Below, in pieces: positions 1 through 7,813 of a DNA stretch of 47,753 nt. Positions within the stretch are counted from its first letter, which is position 1. Every line of letters begins with the position of its first letter. Location of the stretch: the NCBI GenBank assembly GCA_964466035.1, contig CAYXLR010000017.1:1-47753 (forward strand), read 5' to 3'. The position numbers were made by a program, and so were the translations under genes. The notes below the pieces were generated by a model, which saw only the letters and a list, made by a program, of their open reading frames with translations, ran no database searches and was not told where the DNA came from. Source of the stretch: JANQEA01 sp964466035. Its GTDB lineage: Bacteria; Bipolaricaulota; Bipolaricaulia; UBA7950; UBA9294.

Positions 1-116
1 GCGCATCGCTCTCCTTCGGGCCGCGGTCCTGCGCGTCGATTGTACCGATCCGCGGAGGACGGTTCGCGTTCGACGGCGCGGCCCCGTCCTCGACCTAGTC
101 GCGCCCGGACCGCCGG

Positions 117-590
117 TCAGAACTCCTCGAGCGACGCAGAGGCGACGGTCTCGTTGTCCTCGGCGAACGAGAACTCCGCCCGGATTCGTTTGCCGGCGAG
201 CACGCGCGGGAGCCAGTGTCGATCGTCGTCCCACATCCGGTCGAACGGGATCCCGTCGATCGGGAACCAGGCCGGCGCCATCTCGGCGCTCTCGCGGATC
301 TCGCCGTCCCAATCGTTCGTCACGAAGAGGTGCACGTGGTGATCGAACGCCGGCTCGAACGGGAAGACGAACGTGACCGAACCGGCCGACCGGAGCGTGT
401 CGGGCGAGACGAGGACCCCCGCCTCCTCGGCGACCTCGCGGACGATCGTTCGGACCGGCGTTTCGCCGGGCCGGACCTTCCCGCCGAACCCGTTCAGCTT
501 CCCCTTCCCGAAGCCGCGCTTCTTCCACCCGAGGAGGATCCGCGTCGGGGGTTGCCCGTCGAGGAGGAAGCAGAGCGTCGCTTCGATCAT
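117..590 (-). CDS. MTH1-like Nudix hydrolase (oxidised purine dNTP diphosphatase)
   Basis: A 157-residue Nudix protein, the size of MutT/MTH1 enzymes. The Nudix box is complete at about residues 37-59 (G-x5-E-x7-REVAEEAGV), preceded by KKRGFGKGKLNGFGGKV, which closely resembles the segment before the box in MTH1 (8-oxo-dGTP/2-OH-dATP diphosphatase). The likely role, inferred from the family, is removing oxidised purine nucleotides from the pool. The start MIEATL was chosen because similarity begins there; the frame stays open far upstream, but that part is an antisense shadow of the next genes. The gene diverges from the amidohydrolase at 702. Substrate is inferred, not shown. Confidence 0.88.
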   Translation of the reverse strand: MIEATLCFLLDGQPPTRILLGWKKRGFGKGKLNGFGGKVRPGETPVRTIVREVAEEAGVLVSPDTLRSAGSVTFVFPFEPAFDHHVHLFVTNDWDGEIRESAEMAPAWFPIDGIPFDRMWDDDRHWLPRVLAGKRIRAEFSFAEDNETVASASLEEF

Positions 591-701
591 GGCGGCGTTG
601 TCATCCCCCTCTCGAGGGGATGGTACGGGGATCGAGCGAACCGCGCACGCTTGGCTGCACGGCGGAAAGCGGTCGCATAGAATGGGGCGGGAGGCTCGGA
701 G

Positions 702-2081
702 ATGGCAAGAGGAAGGAAGCGGGATCGGCACGATCTCCTCGTTCGCGGCGGCCGGGTCGTCAGCGGGCGAGACGTGTTCGACGCCGACGTAGCGGTCTCC
801 GGGGGGACCGTCGCAGCGATCGGCCCCGATCTGGACGTCCGCGCCGAGCGGACGATCGACGCGTCCGACCGCTACGTCCTCCCGGGGATCCTCGACGTCC
901 ACACGCATCCGGTCTACCTCGACGACATGGAAGGATTGTCGGTGACCGCCGCTCACGGCGGGGTGACGACGCTCGTCCACTACGCGTATGCTAAGCCGGG
1001 ATCCGGTCTGCTGGAGACGATCCGGCGGTTCCGCGAGGACGGCGAGTCCGGGTCGGTCCTCGACTTCGCGCTCCACGGCGGGCTGTTCGACCCGAAGAGC
1101 CAGTCCCACGAGATTCCCGACGCGATCGGCGAGGGCGTGACGTCGTTCAAGATGTTCATGACCTACGCCAAGCTCGGCTGGATGACCGACGACTACCAAC
1201 TGATGCGGACCCTCGACATCATCGCCCGCGCCGGCGGGCTGGGGATGGTGCACGCGGAAAACGGCCTCGCCACCGACTACCTTCAGGACAGGGTCCTCGA
1301 GGAGGGACGCGATCCGAGGGCCGCGTTCGTCGAGACGCGGCCGGCAGTCCTCGAGGCCGAGGCGATCCACCGGGCGATCGCGATCGCCCGCGTCGCCGAC
1401 TGCCCGCTGTACGTCCCGCACATGACAGCGGCGCTCGGGATCGAAGAGGTCGCGCGGGCGCGAGCGGCCGGCCGGCGGGTGTACGCCGAGACGTGCCCGC
1501 AGTACCTGACGCTGACCGACGACGATCTCCTCCGCCTCGGGCCGCTGTTGAAGATCGGGCCGCCGCTCCGCGACGAAGCGGACCGGCTGGCGCTGTGGAC
1601 GGCGCTCTCCGACGGCGTCCTCGACACGGTCGCCAGCGACCACGCGCCGAAGGAGAAGCGGATCGACGACGACTTCGCCGCCGCGCCGTACGGCTCGCCG
1701 CAGGCGGAGACGATGCTGCCGTTGGTGTTCGACGAGGGGGTACGGGCCGAGCGGATCACGTGGCCGCGGTTGGTGCGACTGATGTGCGAGAACCCGGCCC
1801 GGATCTTCGGGCTGTACCCGAAGAAAGGGGTTCTCCAGCCGGGGAGCGACGCCGACCTCGTGATCTTCGACCCGAAGGCGGAGTGGACGATCCGGCGGGA
1901 CGACCTCCATTCGCGGGCGCCGTACACCGCGTACGAGGGAAGGCCGTGCGTGGGGAAAGCGATCACGTCGATCCAGCGCGGAGAGGTCGTCTTGGAGGAC
2001 GGCCGGCTCGTCGCGCGGCCCGGACGCGGACGCTTCCACCGCACGGCCGCCGGGCGCGCGGACGTGGGCGATCTTTCGTAG
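702..2081 (+). CDS. Dihydropyrimidinase/D-hydantoinase-family cyclic amidohydrolase
   Basis: A 459-residue amidohydrolase with the full binuclear metal set of hydantoinases: H67 and H69 in DVHTH, the carboxylated-lysine position K150 in SFKMFM, H184 in VHAEN, H240 in VPHMT and D313 in ASDHAP. TCPQYL and the C-terminal GSDADLVIFDP strand are also present. The family opens cyclic amides (dihydropyrimidines, hydantoins). The HTHP segment looks more like hydantoinases than like classical PyrC (HxHLRxP). It lies 35 bases upstream of pyrB on the same strand, so it could act as the dihydroorotase of this organism; that is inference from context. The ATG follows GGCGGGAGG by about seven bases. Confidence 0.85.
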   Translation: MARGRKRDRHDLLVRGGRVVSGRDVFDADVAVSGGTVAAIGPDLDVRAERTIDASDRYVLPGILDVHTHPVYLDDMEGLSVTAAHGGVTTLVHYAYAKPGSGLLETIRRFREDGESGSVLDFALHGGLFDPKSQSHEIPDAIGEGVTSFKMFMTYAKLGWMTDDYQLMRTLDIIARAGGLGMVHAENGLATDYLQDRVLEEGRDPRAAFVETRPAVLEAEAIHRAIAIARVADCPLYVPHMTAALGIEEVARARAAGRRVYAETCPQYLTLTDDDLLRLGPLLKIGPPLRDEADRLALWTALSDGVLDTVASDHAPKEKRIDDDFAAAPYGSPQAETMLPLVFDEGVRAERITWPRLVRLMCENPARIFGLYPKKGVLQPGSDADLVIFDPKAEWTIRRDDLHSRAPYTAYEGRPCVGKAITSIQRGEVVLEDGRLVARPGRGRFHRTAAGRADVGDLS

Positions 2082-2116
2082 AGGACGGACTCGGCGTATC
2101 GAGAGGAGGAGGCGTG

Positions 2117-3040
2117 ATGGAGAGGCTTTCGAGCAAGGACGTGCTCCGAGCGGACCAGTTCTCCGTGGCGGAGATCGACCGGATCTTCGAGGCGGCACGA
2201 CGGTACGAAGCGGCGCTCGAGGCCGGGGAGATCCTCGACGAGCTGCGGGGGAAGGTCCTCGCGGCGCTCTTCTTCGAGCCAAGCACGCGGACGCGGCTTT
2301 CGTTCGAGGCGGCGATGCTCCGCCTCGGAGGACGCGTCGTCACCGTCGCCGAGGCGAAGTCGAGCTCGGCGGCGAAAGGGGAGTCGCTCCACGACACGAT
2401 CAAGACGGTCGCCGGGTACGCCGACGTGATCGTCCTCCGCCATCCCCGAATCGGCGCGGCGGCGGAGGCGGCGCGGGCGACGGACGTGCCGATCCTCAAC
2501 GCCGGCGACGGCGCGGGGCAGCATCCGACGCAGGCGCTGCTCGACCTGTACACCCTCGTCAAGGAACAGGGAAGGGTCGCCGGGCTGACGATCGCTCTCG
2601 TCGGGGACCTGAAGAACGGGCGGACGGTCCACTCCCTCGCCGACCTCCTCGCCAACTACGATGTCGGGTTCGTCTTCGTCGCGCCCGAGGCGCTCCGGAT
2701 GCCCCGCGAGATCGTCGAGCGGCTCCGCTCGAAGGGGATCGAGGTCCGTGAGACGGCGTCGCTGGCCGACGCGATCCCGACCTGCGACGTGCTGTACATG
2801 ACGAGGATCCAGCGCGAGCGGTTCGACGATCCGGCCGAGTACGACCGGCTGAAGGACGCGTACGTCCTGAAGCGCGACATGCTCGCGGCCGCGCGCGATT
2901 CGATCACGATCATGCACCCGCTTCCGCGGGTGAACGAGATCGCGACCGACGTCGACGACCATCCGGGTGCGGCGTACTTCCGGCAGGCGGCGAACGGCGT
3001 CCCGGTCCGGATGGCGCTGCTGGTGATGGTGGCCCGGTAG
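2117..3040 (+). CDS. pyrB: Aspartate carbamoyltransferase catalytic subunit
   Basis: A 307-residue protein matching catalytic ATCase chains (311 in E. coli). The carbamoyl-phosphate loop STRTR is at residues 56-60, followed by the mobile loop KSSSAAKGES, HPTQALLDL, and HPLPRVNEI near the C terminus, which identifies the aspartate rather than the ornithine enzyme. It makes N-carbamoyl-aspartate in pyrimidine synthesis. The start follows GAGGAGG. No regulatory pyrI follows, so the trimer may be unregulated or pair with a distant subunit. It is probably cotranscribed with the amidohydrolase ending at 2081. Confidence 0.93.
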   Translation: MERLSSKDVLRADQFSVAEIDRIFEAARRYEAALEAGEILDELRGKVLAALFFEPSTRTRLSFEAAMLRLGGRVVTVAEAKSSSAAKGESLHDTIKTVAGYADVIVLRHPRIGAAAEAARATDVPILNAGDGAGQHPTQALLDLYTLVKEQGRVAGLTIALVGDLKNGRTVHSLADLLANYDVGFVFVAPEALRMPREIVERLRSKGIEVRETASLADAIPTCDVLYMTRIQRERFDDPAEYDRLKDAYVLKRDMLAAARDSITIMHPLPRVNEIATDVDDHPGAAYFRQAANGVPVRMALLVMVAR

Positions 3041-3110
3041 GACGGCGCGCGGTCTACCATCTCACGACGCGAGTCGATATGATCAGCCCGGCATTCGGAA
3101 GGGAGCGTCC

Positions 3111-3980
3111 GTGGAGATCGGCGAACTGAAGCGAAAGGCGAACGGGCTGCGCGGCGACGTCCTGCGGATCGTCACCAATGCCAACTCCGGCCATCCGGGC
3201 GGGGCGTTGGGGATGGCCGACCTGCTGACCGTGCTCTATTACAAGTACCTCCGCCACGATCCGAGCCGACCGGATTGGGAGGATCGCGACCGCTTCGTCC
3301 TCTCGAACGGCCACACCTGCCCGATCCTCTACGCGATCCTCGCCGATCGTGGCTACTTCCCGCGAGAGGAGCTGTGGCGGTTCCGGAAGCTCGGGGCGAT
3401 GCTCCAGGGGCACCCTTCGACGGCGTGGAAGGTGCCCGGCGTCGAGATCTCGGCCGGCTCGCTCGGGAACGGCCTCTCGGTCGCCCTGGGGATGGCGCTC
3501 GGGGCGAGGCTCGCCGCCCGCGACGGGCGCGTCTACTGCTTCGTCTCCGACGCCGAGCTGCAGGAGGGACAGCCGTGGGAGGCGGCGACGGCCGCCGTCC
3601 ACTATCGGGTCGACAACCTCTGCGCGATGGTCGACTGGAACGGCTGCCAGATCGACGGGCGCACGCGCGACGTGATGGACGTCGGAGACCTGGCGGCGAA
3701 GCTCCGCGCGTTCGGTTGGAACGTCCACGAGATCGACGGTCACGACTACGACGCCATCATGGCGGCGTTCACGTCGTTCCTCGCCTCGCGCGGCTCGGGG
3801 AAACCGACGGCGATCGCGGCCCACACGATCCTGGGGAAGGGCGTTTCGTTCATGGAGAACGACCCGAAGTGGCACCACGGCGCCCTCTCCGAGGCGCAGC
3901 TCGAGCAGGCGCTGGCGGAACTCGGGGCGGCCGACACCGAGCCGAGCCCCGACCCGGGCGGCCTCTTCCCGGACGTCTAG
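3111..3980 (+). CDS. Transketolase, N-terminal (TPP-binding) subunit
   Basis: A 289-residue protein corresponding only to the thiamine-diphosphate half of transketolase. Motifs are SGHPGG (26-31), SNGH (65-68), GSLGNGLSVALG, and the TPP/Mg motif SDAELQEGQ ... DWNGCQIDG (146-183), where the usual GDG start has become SDA. Split transketolases are common in archaea and many anaerobes, with the C-terminal pyrimidine-binding subunit normally next door. Here the next gene is clp on the opposite strand, overlapping by four bases, so the partner must be elsewhere. The GTG start follows GGAAGGGAG. Expected role: two-carbon ketol transfer in the non-oxidative pentose phosphate pathway. Confidence 0.88.
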   Translation: MEIGELKRKANGLRGDVLRIVTNANSGHPGGALGMADLLTVLYYKYLRHDPSRPDWEDRDRFVLSNGHTCPILYAILADRGYFPREELWRFRKLGAMLQGHPSTAWKVPGVEISAGSLGNGLSVALGMALGARLAARDGRVYCFVSDAELQEGQPWEAATAAVHYRVDNLCAMVDWNGCQIDGRTRDVMDVGDLAAKLRAFGWNVHEIDGHDYDAIMAAFTSFLASRGSGKPTAIAAHTILGKGVSFMENDPKWHHGALSEAQLEQALAELGAADTEPSPDPGGLFPDV

Positions 3981-6205
3981 TTCTCCGCGCCCCGCTTCCG
4001 GATCAGCAGGACGTCGGACATCGCCGCGGCGTCGACGGTGACCGGATCCCCCTCGGAGATCTCGCCGGCGACGATCTTGTTGGCGAGCGGGTTCTCGACG
4101 AGCCGCTTCATCGCCCGGGCGAGCGGCCGGGCGCCGTAGTGCGGATCGTACCCGGCCTTGGCGAGGACGCGCTTCGCCTCGGCGGTCAACGTCAGTTCGA
4201 TCTCCTGCTCGGCGAGCCGCTCGTTCAACTCGGCGATCTTCAGATCGACGATCCGCTCGATCGCCGCCTCGGAGAGCGGATGGAAGATGATCGTCTCGTC
4301 GATCCGGTTGAGGAACTCGGGCCGGAACAGCTTGCGGAGCTCCTCGCGGACGCGTTCGCGGATCGCGTCCTCGCCCGCGTCGGTCTGGAAGTGCTCGCTC
4401 CCGGCGTTCGAGGTCATGATCAGGATCGTGTTCCGGAAGTCGACCGTCCGGCCGTGCCCGTCGGTCAACCGCCCTTCGTCGAGCAGCTGCAGGAGCAGGT
4501 TCATCACCTGCGGGTGGGCCTTCTCGACCTCGTCGAACAGCACGACCTGGTACGGGCGTCGGCGGACCGCCTCGGTCAGCTGCCCTCCCTCCTCGTAGCC
4601 GATGTATCCGGGAGGCGACCCGATCAGCCGGGCGACGGCGTGGCGCTCCATGTACTCGGACATGTCGATTCGGAGGAGCGCGGCGTCGCTCCCGAACAGG
4701 AACGCGGCGAGCGTCTTGGCGAGCTCGGTCTTTCCGACGCCGGTCGGCCCGAGGAAGAGGAAGGTCCCGATCGGGCGTCGCGGATCGGACAGGCCGGCGC
4801 GAGAGTGGCGGACCGCCTCGGCGACGGCGCGGACGGCCTCGTCCTGGTCGATGACGCGGGCGTGGAGCGCCTCCTCCATGCTCGCAAGGCGCGCACGCTC
4901 CTCCTCGAGCATCCGCTCGGCCGGGATGCCGGTCCATTGGGAGACGAGGGCGGCGATCTCCGATTCGGTCACCACGTCGCCGGTCCCGTCGACGCGGAGG
5001 CGGCTGGCCGCCTCGTCGACGAGGTCGATCGCCTTGTCCGGGAGGAACCGGTCAGAGAGGTAGCGCTCGGAGAGGCGCGCGGCGGCGCCGAGCGCCCCGT
5101 CGGTGATCTCGATCTTGTGGTGCTCGGTCAGCTTCCCGCGGAGCCCCTCGAGGATGGCGATCGTCTCCTCGATCGTCGGCTCGCGGACGACGATCCGCTG
5201 GAACCGCCGCTCGAACGCGGAGTCCTTCTCGATCCGCTCGCGGTACTCGTCGAGGGTCGTCGCGCCGATCACCTGAAACTTGCCGTGGGAGAGCGGCTCC
5301 TTCAGCATGTTCGAGGCGTCGATCGCCCCCTCGGCCGCACCGGCGCCGACGAGGGTGTGCAGCTCGTCGATGAACAGGATCGTCTCCCCGGCCTGGGCCT
5401 CGATCTCCCGGATCACCGCCTTCAGACGATCCTCGAACTCGCCGCGAAACTTCGACCCGGCGACCATCGACGCGATATCGAGGGCGACGATCTCCTTCCT
5501 TTGGAGCGTCTCCGCGACGTCGCCGTCGACGATCCGTTGGGCGAGCCCCTCGGCGATCGCCGTCTTCCCGACGCCGGGCTCGCCGATCAGTACCGGGTTG
5601 TTCTTCCGGCGGCGGGAGAGGATCTGCTCCATCCGGCGGATCTCCTCGTCCCGGCCGATCACCGGATCGAGCTCGCCGCGCTTCGCCATCTCGGTCAGGT
5701 TCCGGGAGTACTTCTTCAGGATCTGGTATCGGTCCTCCCCCTCGCGGTCGGTGAGTCGCTGCTCGCCGCGCACGTCACGAAGCGACGAGTAGATCGCCTC
5801 CGGCGTGATCTGGTGGCGTCCGAGGATCCGCCGGATCTGCGGGTCGGTCGTCCGGCTGATCGCGAGGAGGAGATGGTCGGTGCCGATGTAGTCGTCGTGG
5901 AGCCGGTCGGCCTCCATCTGAGCCGCCTGCACGACGCTCTCGAGGCGCGGCGTGATGTAGATCTGCCCGCCGATCTGCCCGGCGACGGACGGCTTGTCCT
6001 TGAGCAGGACGTCGAGGTCCTTGGCCAGGACGTCGAGGTTGATCCCCATCGTCTGGAGGATCTCGCGGCCGATCCCCTCCTTGGCGACGAGGACCGTCGC
6101 GATGTGCTCGACGTCGAGCTGGTTGTGCTTGTAGCGGGTGAGGAGGTCCTGCGCCTCGCGGAACAGCTCCTGCGCCCCCTCGGTCATCTTGTCGAATCGG
6201 ATCAT
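3977..6205 (-). CDS. ClpB/ClpC-type Hsp100 AAA+ ATPase lacking the middle domain
   Basis: A 742-residue protein: Clp N-domain repeats (about 1-145), first AAA+ module with Walker A GEPGVGKT (208-215) and Walker B FIDELHT, second AAA+ module with Walker A GPTGVGKT (486-493) and Walker B LFDEVEKAHP, then the D2-small domain. Only about 20 residues separate DEAASRLR from SQWTGIP, where ClpB carries a coiled-coil middle domain of well over 100 residues and ClpC a short one. The segment after TSNAG shows no IGF/IGL loop for ClpP binding. It is therefore an unfoldase that looks ClpB-like without the DnaK-docking middle domain. Expression is probably heat-induced: a strong promoter and a CIRCE operator lie directly upstream. 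Confidence 0.9.
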   Translation of the reverse strand: MIRFDKMTEGAQELFREAQDLLTRYKHNQLDVEHIATVLVAKEGIGREILQTMGINLDVLAKDLDVLLKDKPSVAGQIGGQIYITPRLESVVQAAQMEADRLHDDYIGTDHLLLAISRTTDPQIRRILGRHQITPEAIYSSLRDVRGEQRLTDREGEDRYQILKKYSRNLTEMAKRGELDPVIGRDEEIRRMEQILSRRRKNNPVLIGEPGVGKTAIAEGLAQRIVDGDVAETLQRKEIVALDIASMVAGSKFRGEFEDRLKAVIREIEAQAGETILFIDELHTLVGAGAAEGAIDASNMLKEPLSHGKFQVIGATTLDEYRERIEKDSAFERRFQRIVVREPTIEETIAILEGLRGKLTEHHKIEITDGALGAAARLSERYLSDRFLPDKAIDLVDEAASRLRVDGTGDVVTESEIAALVSQWTGIPAERMLEEERARLASMEEALHARVIDQDEAVRAVAEAVRHSRAGLSDPRRPIGTFLFLGPTGVGKTELAKTLAAFLFGSDAALLRIDMSEYMERHAVARLIGSPPGYIGYEEGGQLTEAVRRRPYQVVLFDEVEKAHPQVMNLLLQLLDEGRLTDGHGRTVDFRNTILIMTSNAGSEHFQTDAGEDAIRERVREELRKLFRPEFLNRIDETIIFHPLSEAAIERIVDLKIAELNERLAEQEIELTLTAEAKRVLAKAGYDPHYGARPLARAMKRLVENPLANKIVAGEISEGDPVTVDAAAMSDVLLIRKRGAEN

Positions 6206-6218
6206 GGCTCACCTGGTT

Positions 6219-6245
6219 TTAGCAGTCAGATATCGAGATTGCTAA
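6219..6245. promoter_or_regulatory. CIRCE operator (HrcA binding site)
   Basis: Arms TTAGCAGTC (6219-6227) and GATTGCTAA (6237-6245) are separated by nine bases. Each arm differs from the CIRCE consensus TTAGCACTC-N9-GAGTGCTAA at one position, and the arms pair with each other at eight of nine positions. The site lies between the predicted -10 box and the clp start codon, the standard position for HrcA repression. hrcA is not in the window. Confidence 0.85.
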
Positions 6246-6248
6246 TGA

Positions 6249-6277
6249 AGTGTACGGCGGGGCCCTCTCAATGTCAA
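6249..6277 (-). promoter_or_regulatory. Sigma-70-type promoter of the clp gene
   Basis: Reading the minus strand, a consensus -35 TTGACA (6277-6272), a 17-base spacer and -10 TACACT (6254-6249) are present. The CIRCE operator begins three bases beyond the -10 box, so repressor binding would cover the transcription start. Confidence 0.75.
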
Positions 6278-6297
6278 GACGACCGACGGGAAGCGCG

Positions 6298-7086
6298 CTA
6301 CACCCCCCGGACCCCCTTGAGGACCATGTTCACGGCCGCGTACAGGAGGACCAGGCCGAACAGCTGTCGCAGTCTCGCTTTCGGGATCCGCGAGCCGATC
6401 CGGGGACCGATCTGGGCGCCGATGACGATCCCGAGGATCAGCGGAAGGGCGAGCTCCGGGTGCAGGTTCCCCTGGACGTGGCTGAGGACGGAGCCGAAGA
6501 TCGCCGTCGGGATCATGACGAACAGGCTTGTGGCGACCGCGGTGACGATGTCGAATCCGAGGAAGAGGACGAGCGACGGGACGAAGACGGTCCCCCCGCC
6601 GATCCCGAACAGCTTGGTCACCGTTCCGGCGATCAGGCCGAGAACGGCCGCGAGCAGGTAGAACCGAGCCCCCGTCGAGCGCCCTCCGGATCGCTCCGTC
6701 AGCTCCTTTGTCGACTTGTCGGCGAGCATCAGCCCCGCGGGGTACAGGAGGAAGGCGCCGAACGCGATCGTCAGCCACGCGGCGCCGACGACGTTCCCGA
6801 CGAGGTACCCGACGTACACCCCGGCGATCGCGGGCACCATGAAGATCCAGCCGACCCGGAAGTCGATCGCGCGTCGACGGAAGTAGGCGATCGACGCGGA
6901 CAGGCCGGTGAAGACCACCGCGGCGATGCTCGTCCCCGCCGCCTCCGGCTGGGTGAGGACGAAGCCGCCCAGAAGGAGCAGCGGCGTCATGAACACCCCG
7001 CCCCCGATGCCGAGCAGGCTCGCGAGGACCCCGATCGCGATCGCCGCGAAGAAGAGAGGGACGAACGTTCCGAATTCGATCAGCAC
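6298..7086 (-). CDS. TSUP-family (TauE/SafE) membrane permease
   Basis: A 262-residue hydrophobic protein with about eight membrane spans in two halves. Each half starts with the family's glycine-rich signature: LASLLGIGGGVFMTPLLLL near the N terminus and GTVTKLFGIGGGTVFVPSLV in the second half. TSUP proteins are presumed exporters or importers of sulfite, sulfonates and related organic anions; the substrate cannot be read from sequence. A GTG start at 7086 is preferred over upstream alternatives because GGAGGTG precedes it and the first membrane span begins there. It is transcribed towards clp, but clp has its own promoter between them. Confidence 0.85.
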   Translation of the reverse strand: MLIEFGTFVPLFFAAIAIGVLASLLGIGGGVFMTPLLLLGGFVLTQPEAAGTSIAAVVFTGLSASIAYFRRRAIDFRVGWIFMVPAIAGVYVGYLVGNVVGAAWLTIAFGAFLLYPAGLMLADKSTKELTERSGGRSTGARFYLLAAVLGLIAGTVTKLFGIGGGTVFVPSLVLFLGFDIVTAVATSLFVMIPTAIFGSVLSHVQGNLHPELALPLILGIVIGAQIGPRIGSRIPKARLRQLFGLVLLYAAVNMVLKGVRGV

Positions 7087-7220
7087 GGAACACCTCCGGG
7101 GCCCGATGATACGGAATCGGGTCGGGTCCGGCACTCGTGGAGGCTTCGAGGTGTGGACGCGCCCCCGCCCGAGCGGTAGAGTACCTCCGAACCGACGCAC
7201 ACGGTAGGGGAGGGATGCGG

Positions 7221-7796
7221 ATGGGTGCACCGACGCGGGAGGAGGCGTACGCGCTCCTGACCGAATACAACCGGAACGACCGGTTGATCAAGCACGGACT
7301 CGCCGTGGAGGCGGCGATGCGCTACATGGCGCGGAAGCTCGGCCACGACGAGGAGAAGTGGGGCGTCATCGGCCTGGTCCACGACCTCGACTACGAGCGG
7401 TATCCGGAACAGCACTGCGCGAAGACCGAGGAGATCCTTCGCGAGCGCGGCTGGCCGGAGGAGTACGTCCACGCGGTCCTGTCGCACGGCTGGGGGATCT
7501 GCACCGACGTCGAGCCGGAGCACGAGATGGAGAAGGTCCTCTACGCGATCGACGAGCTGACCGGCCTGATCGTCGCCGTCGCTCTGGTCCGGCCGTCGAA
7601 GAGCCTGGCGGACCTGAAGGCGAAGTCGGTGACCAAGAAGTGGAAGGATCGAAGCTTCGCCGCCGGCGCGGATCGCGAGGTCATCCAGAAGGGGATCGAC
7701 ATGCTCGGCGTCGAGCGGAGCGAGCTGATCGCCGACGTGATCGAGGGGATGAAGACCGTCGCCGCGGAGCTCGGTCTCGACGGCTCCCTCGCGTAG
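7221..7796 (+). CDS. HD-domain metal-dependent phosphohydrolase
   Basis: A 191-residue single-domain protein with an HD-type metal motif: H in LIKHGLAVE, the HD doublet in GLVHDLDYE, and further histidines in EQHCAKTEEIL and VLSHGW. HD proteins of this size hydrolyse nucleotides or phosphate esters; the substrate is unknown. The ATG at 7221 is preferred because GGGGAGGG lies six bases upstream; an ATG at 7215 would touch that ribosome-binding site. It is followed 17 bases later by the M3 peptidase gene and is probably cotranscribed with it. Confidence 0.8.
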   Translation: MGAPTREEAYALLTEYNRNDRLIKHGLAVEAAMRYMARKLGHDEEKWGVIGLVHDLDYERYPEQHCAKTEEILRERGWPEEYVHAVLSHGWGICTDVEPEHEMEKVLYAIDELTGLIVAVALVRPSKSLADLKAKSVTKKWKDRSFAAGADREVIQKGIDMLGVERSELIADVIEGMKTVAAELGLDGSLA

Positions 7797-7813
7797 AAGC
7801 AAGAAAGGATCCC

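Noticed and set aside
1..116. Possible gene end or RNA at the left edge
   Set aside because: No coding similarity, hairpin terminator or tRNA-like fold could be supported in these bases.
1147..1180. Apparent loss of the catalytic lysine in the hydantoinase (FMTYA where relatives have FMAYK)
   Set aside because: Counting through the B. stearothermophilus enzyme from memory, the carboxylated lysine is the one in SFK (position 150), which is present here at the same number.
3275..6661. Very long open frames opposite or out of frame with real genes (for example 3275-6661 plus, 24778-28200 minus, 43511-45670 plus)
   Set aside because: They lie over recognised genes, are rich in Arg, Pro, Gly and Ala or in Asp/Glu/Leu strings, and match no motif. 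High-GC codon bias leaves alternative frames open.
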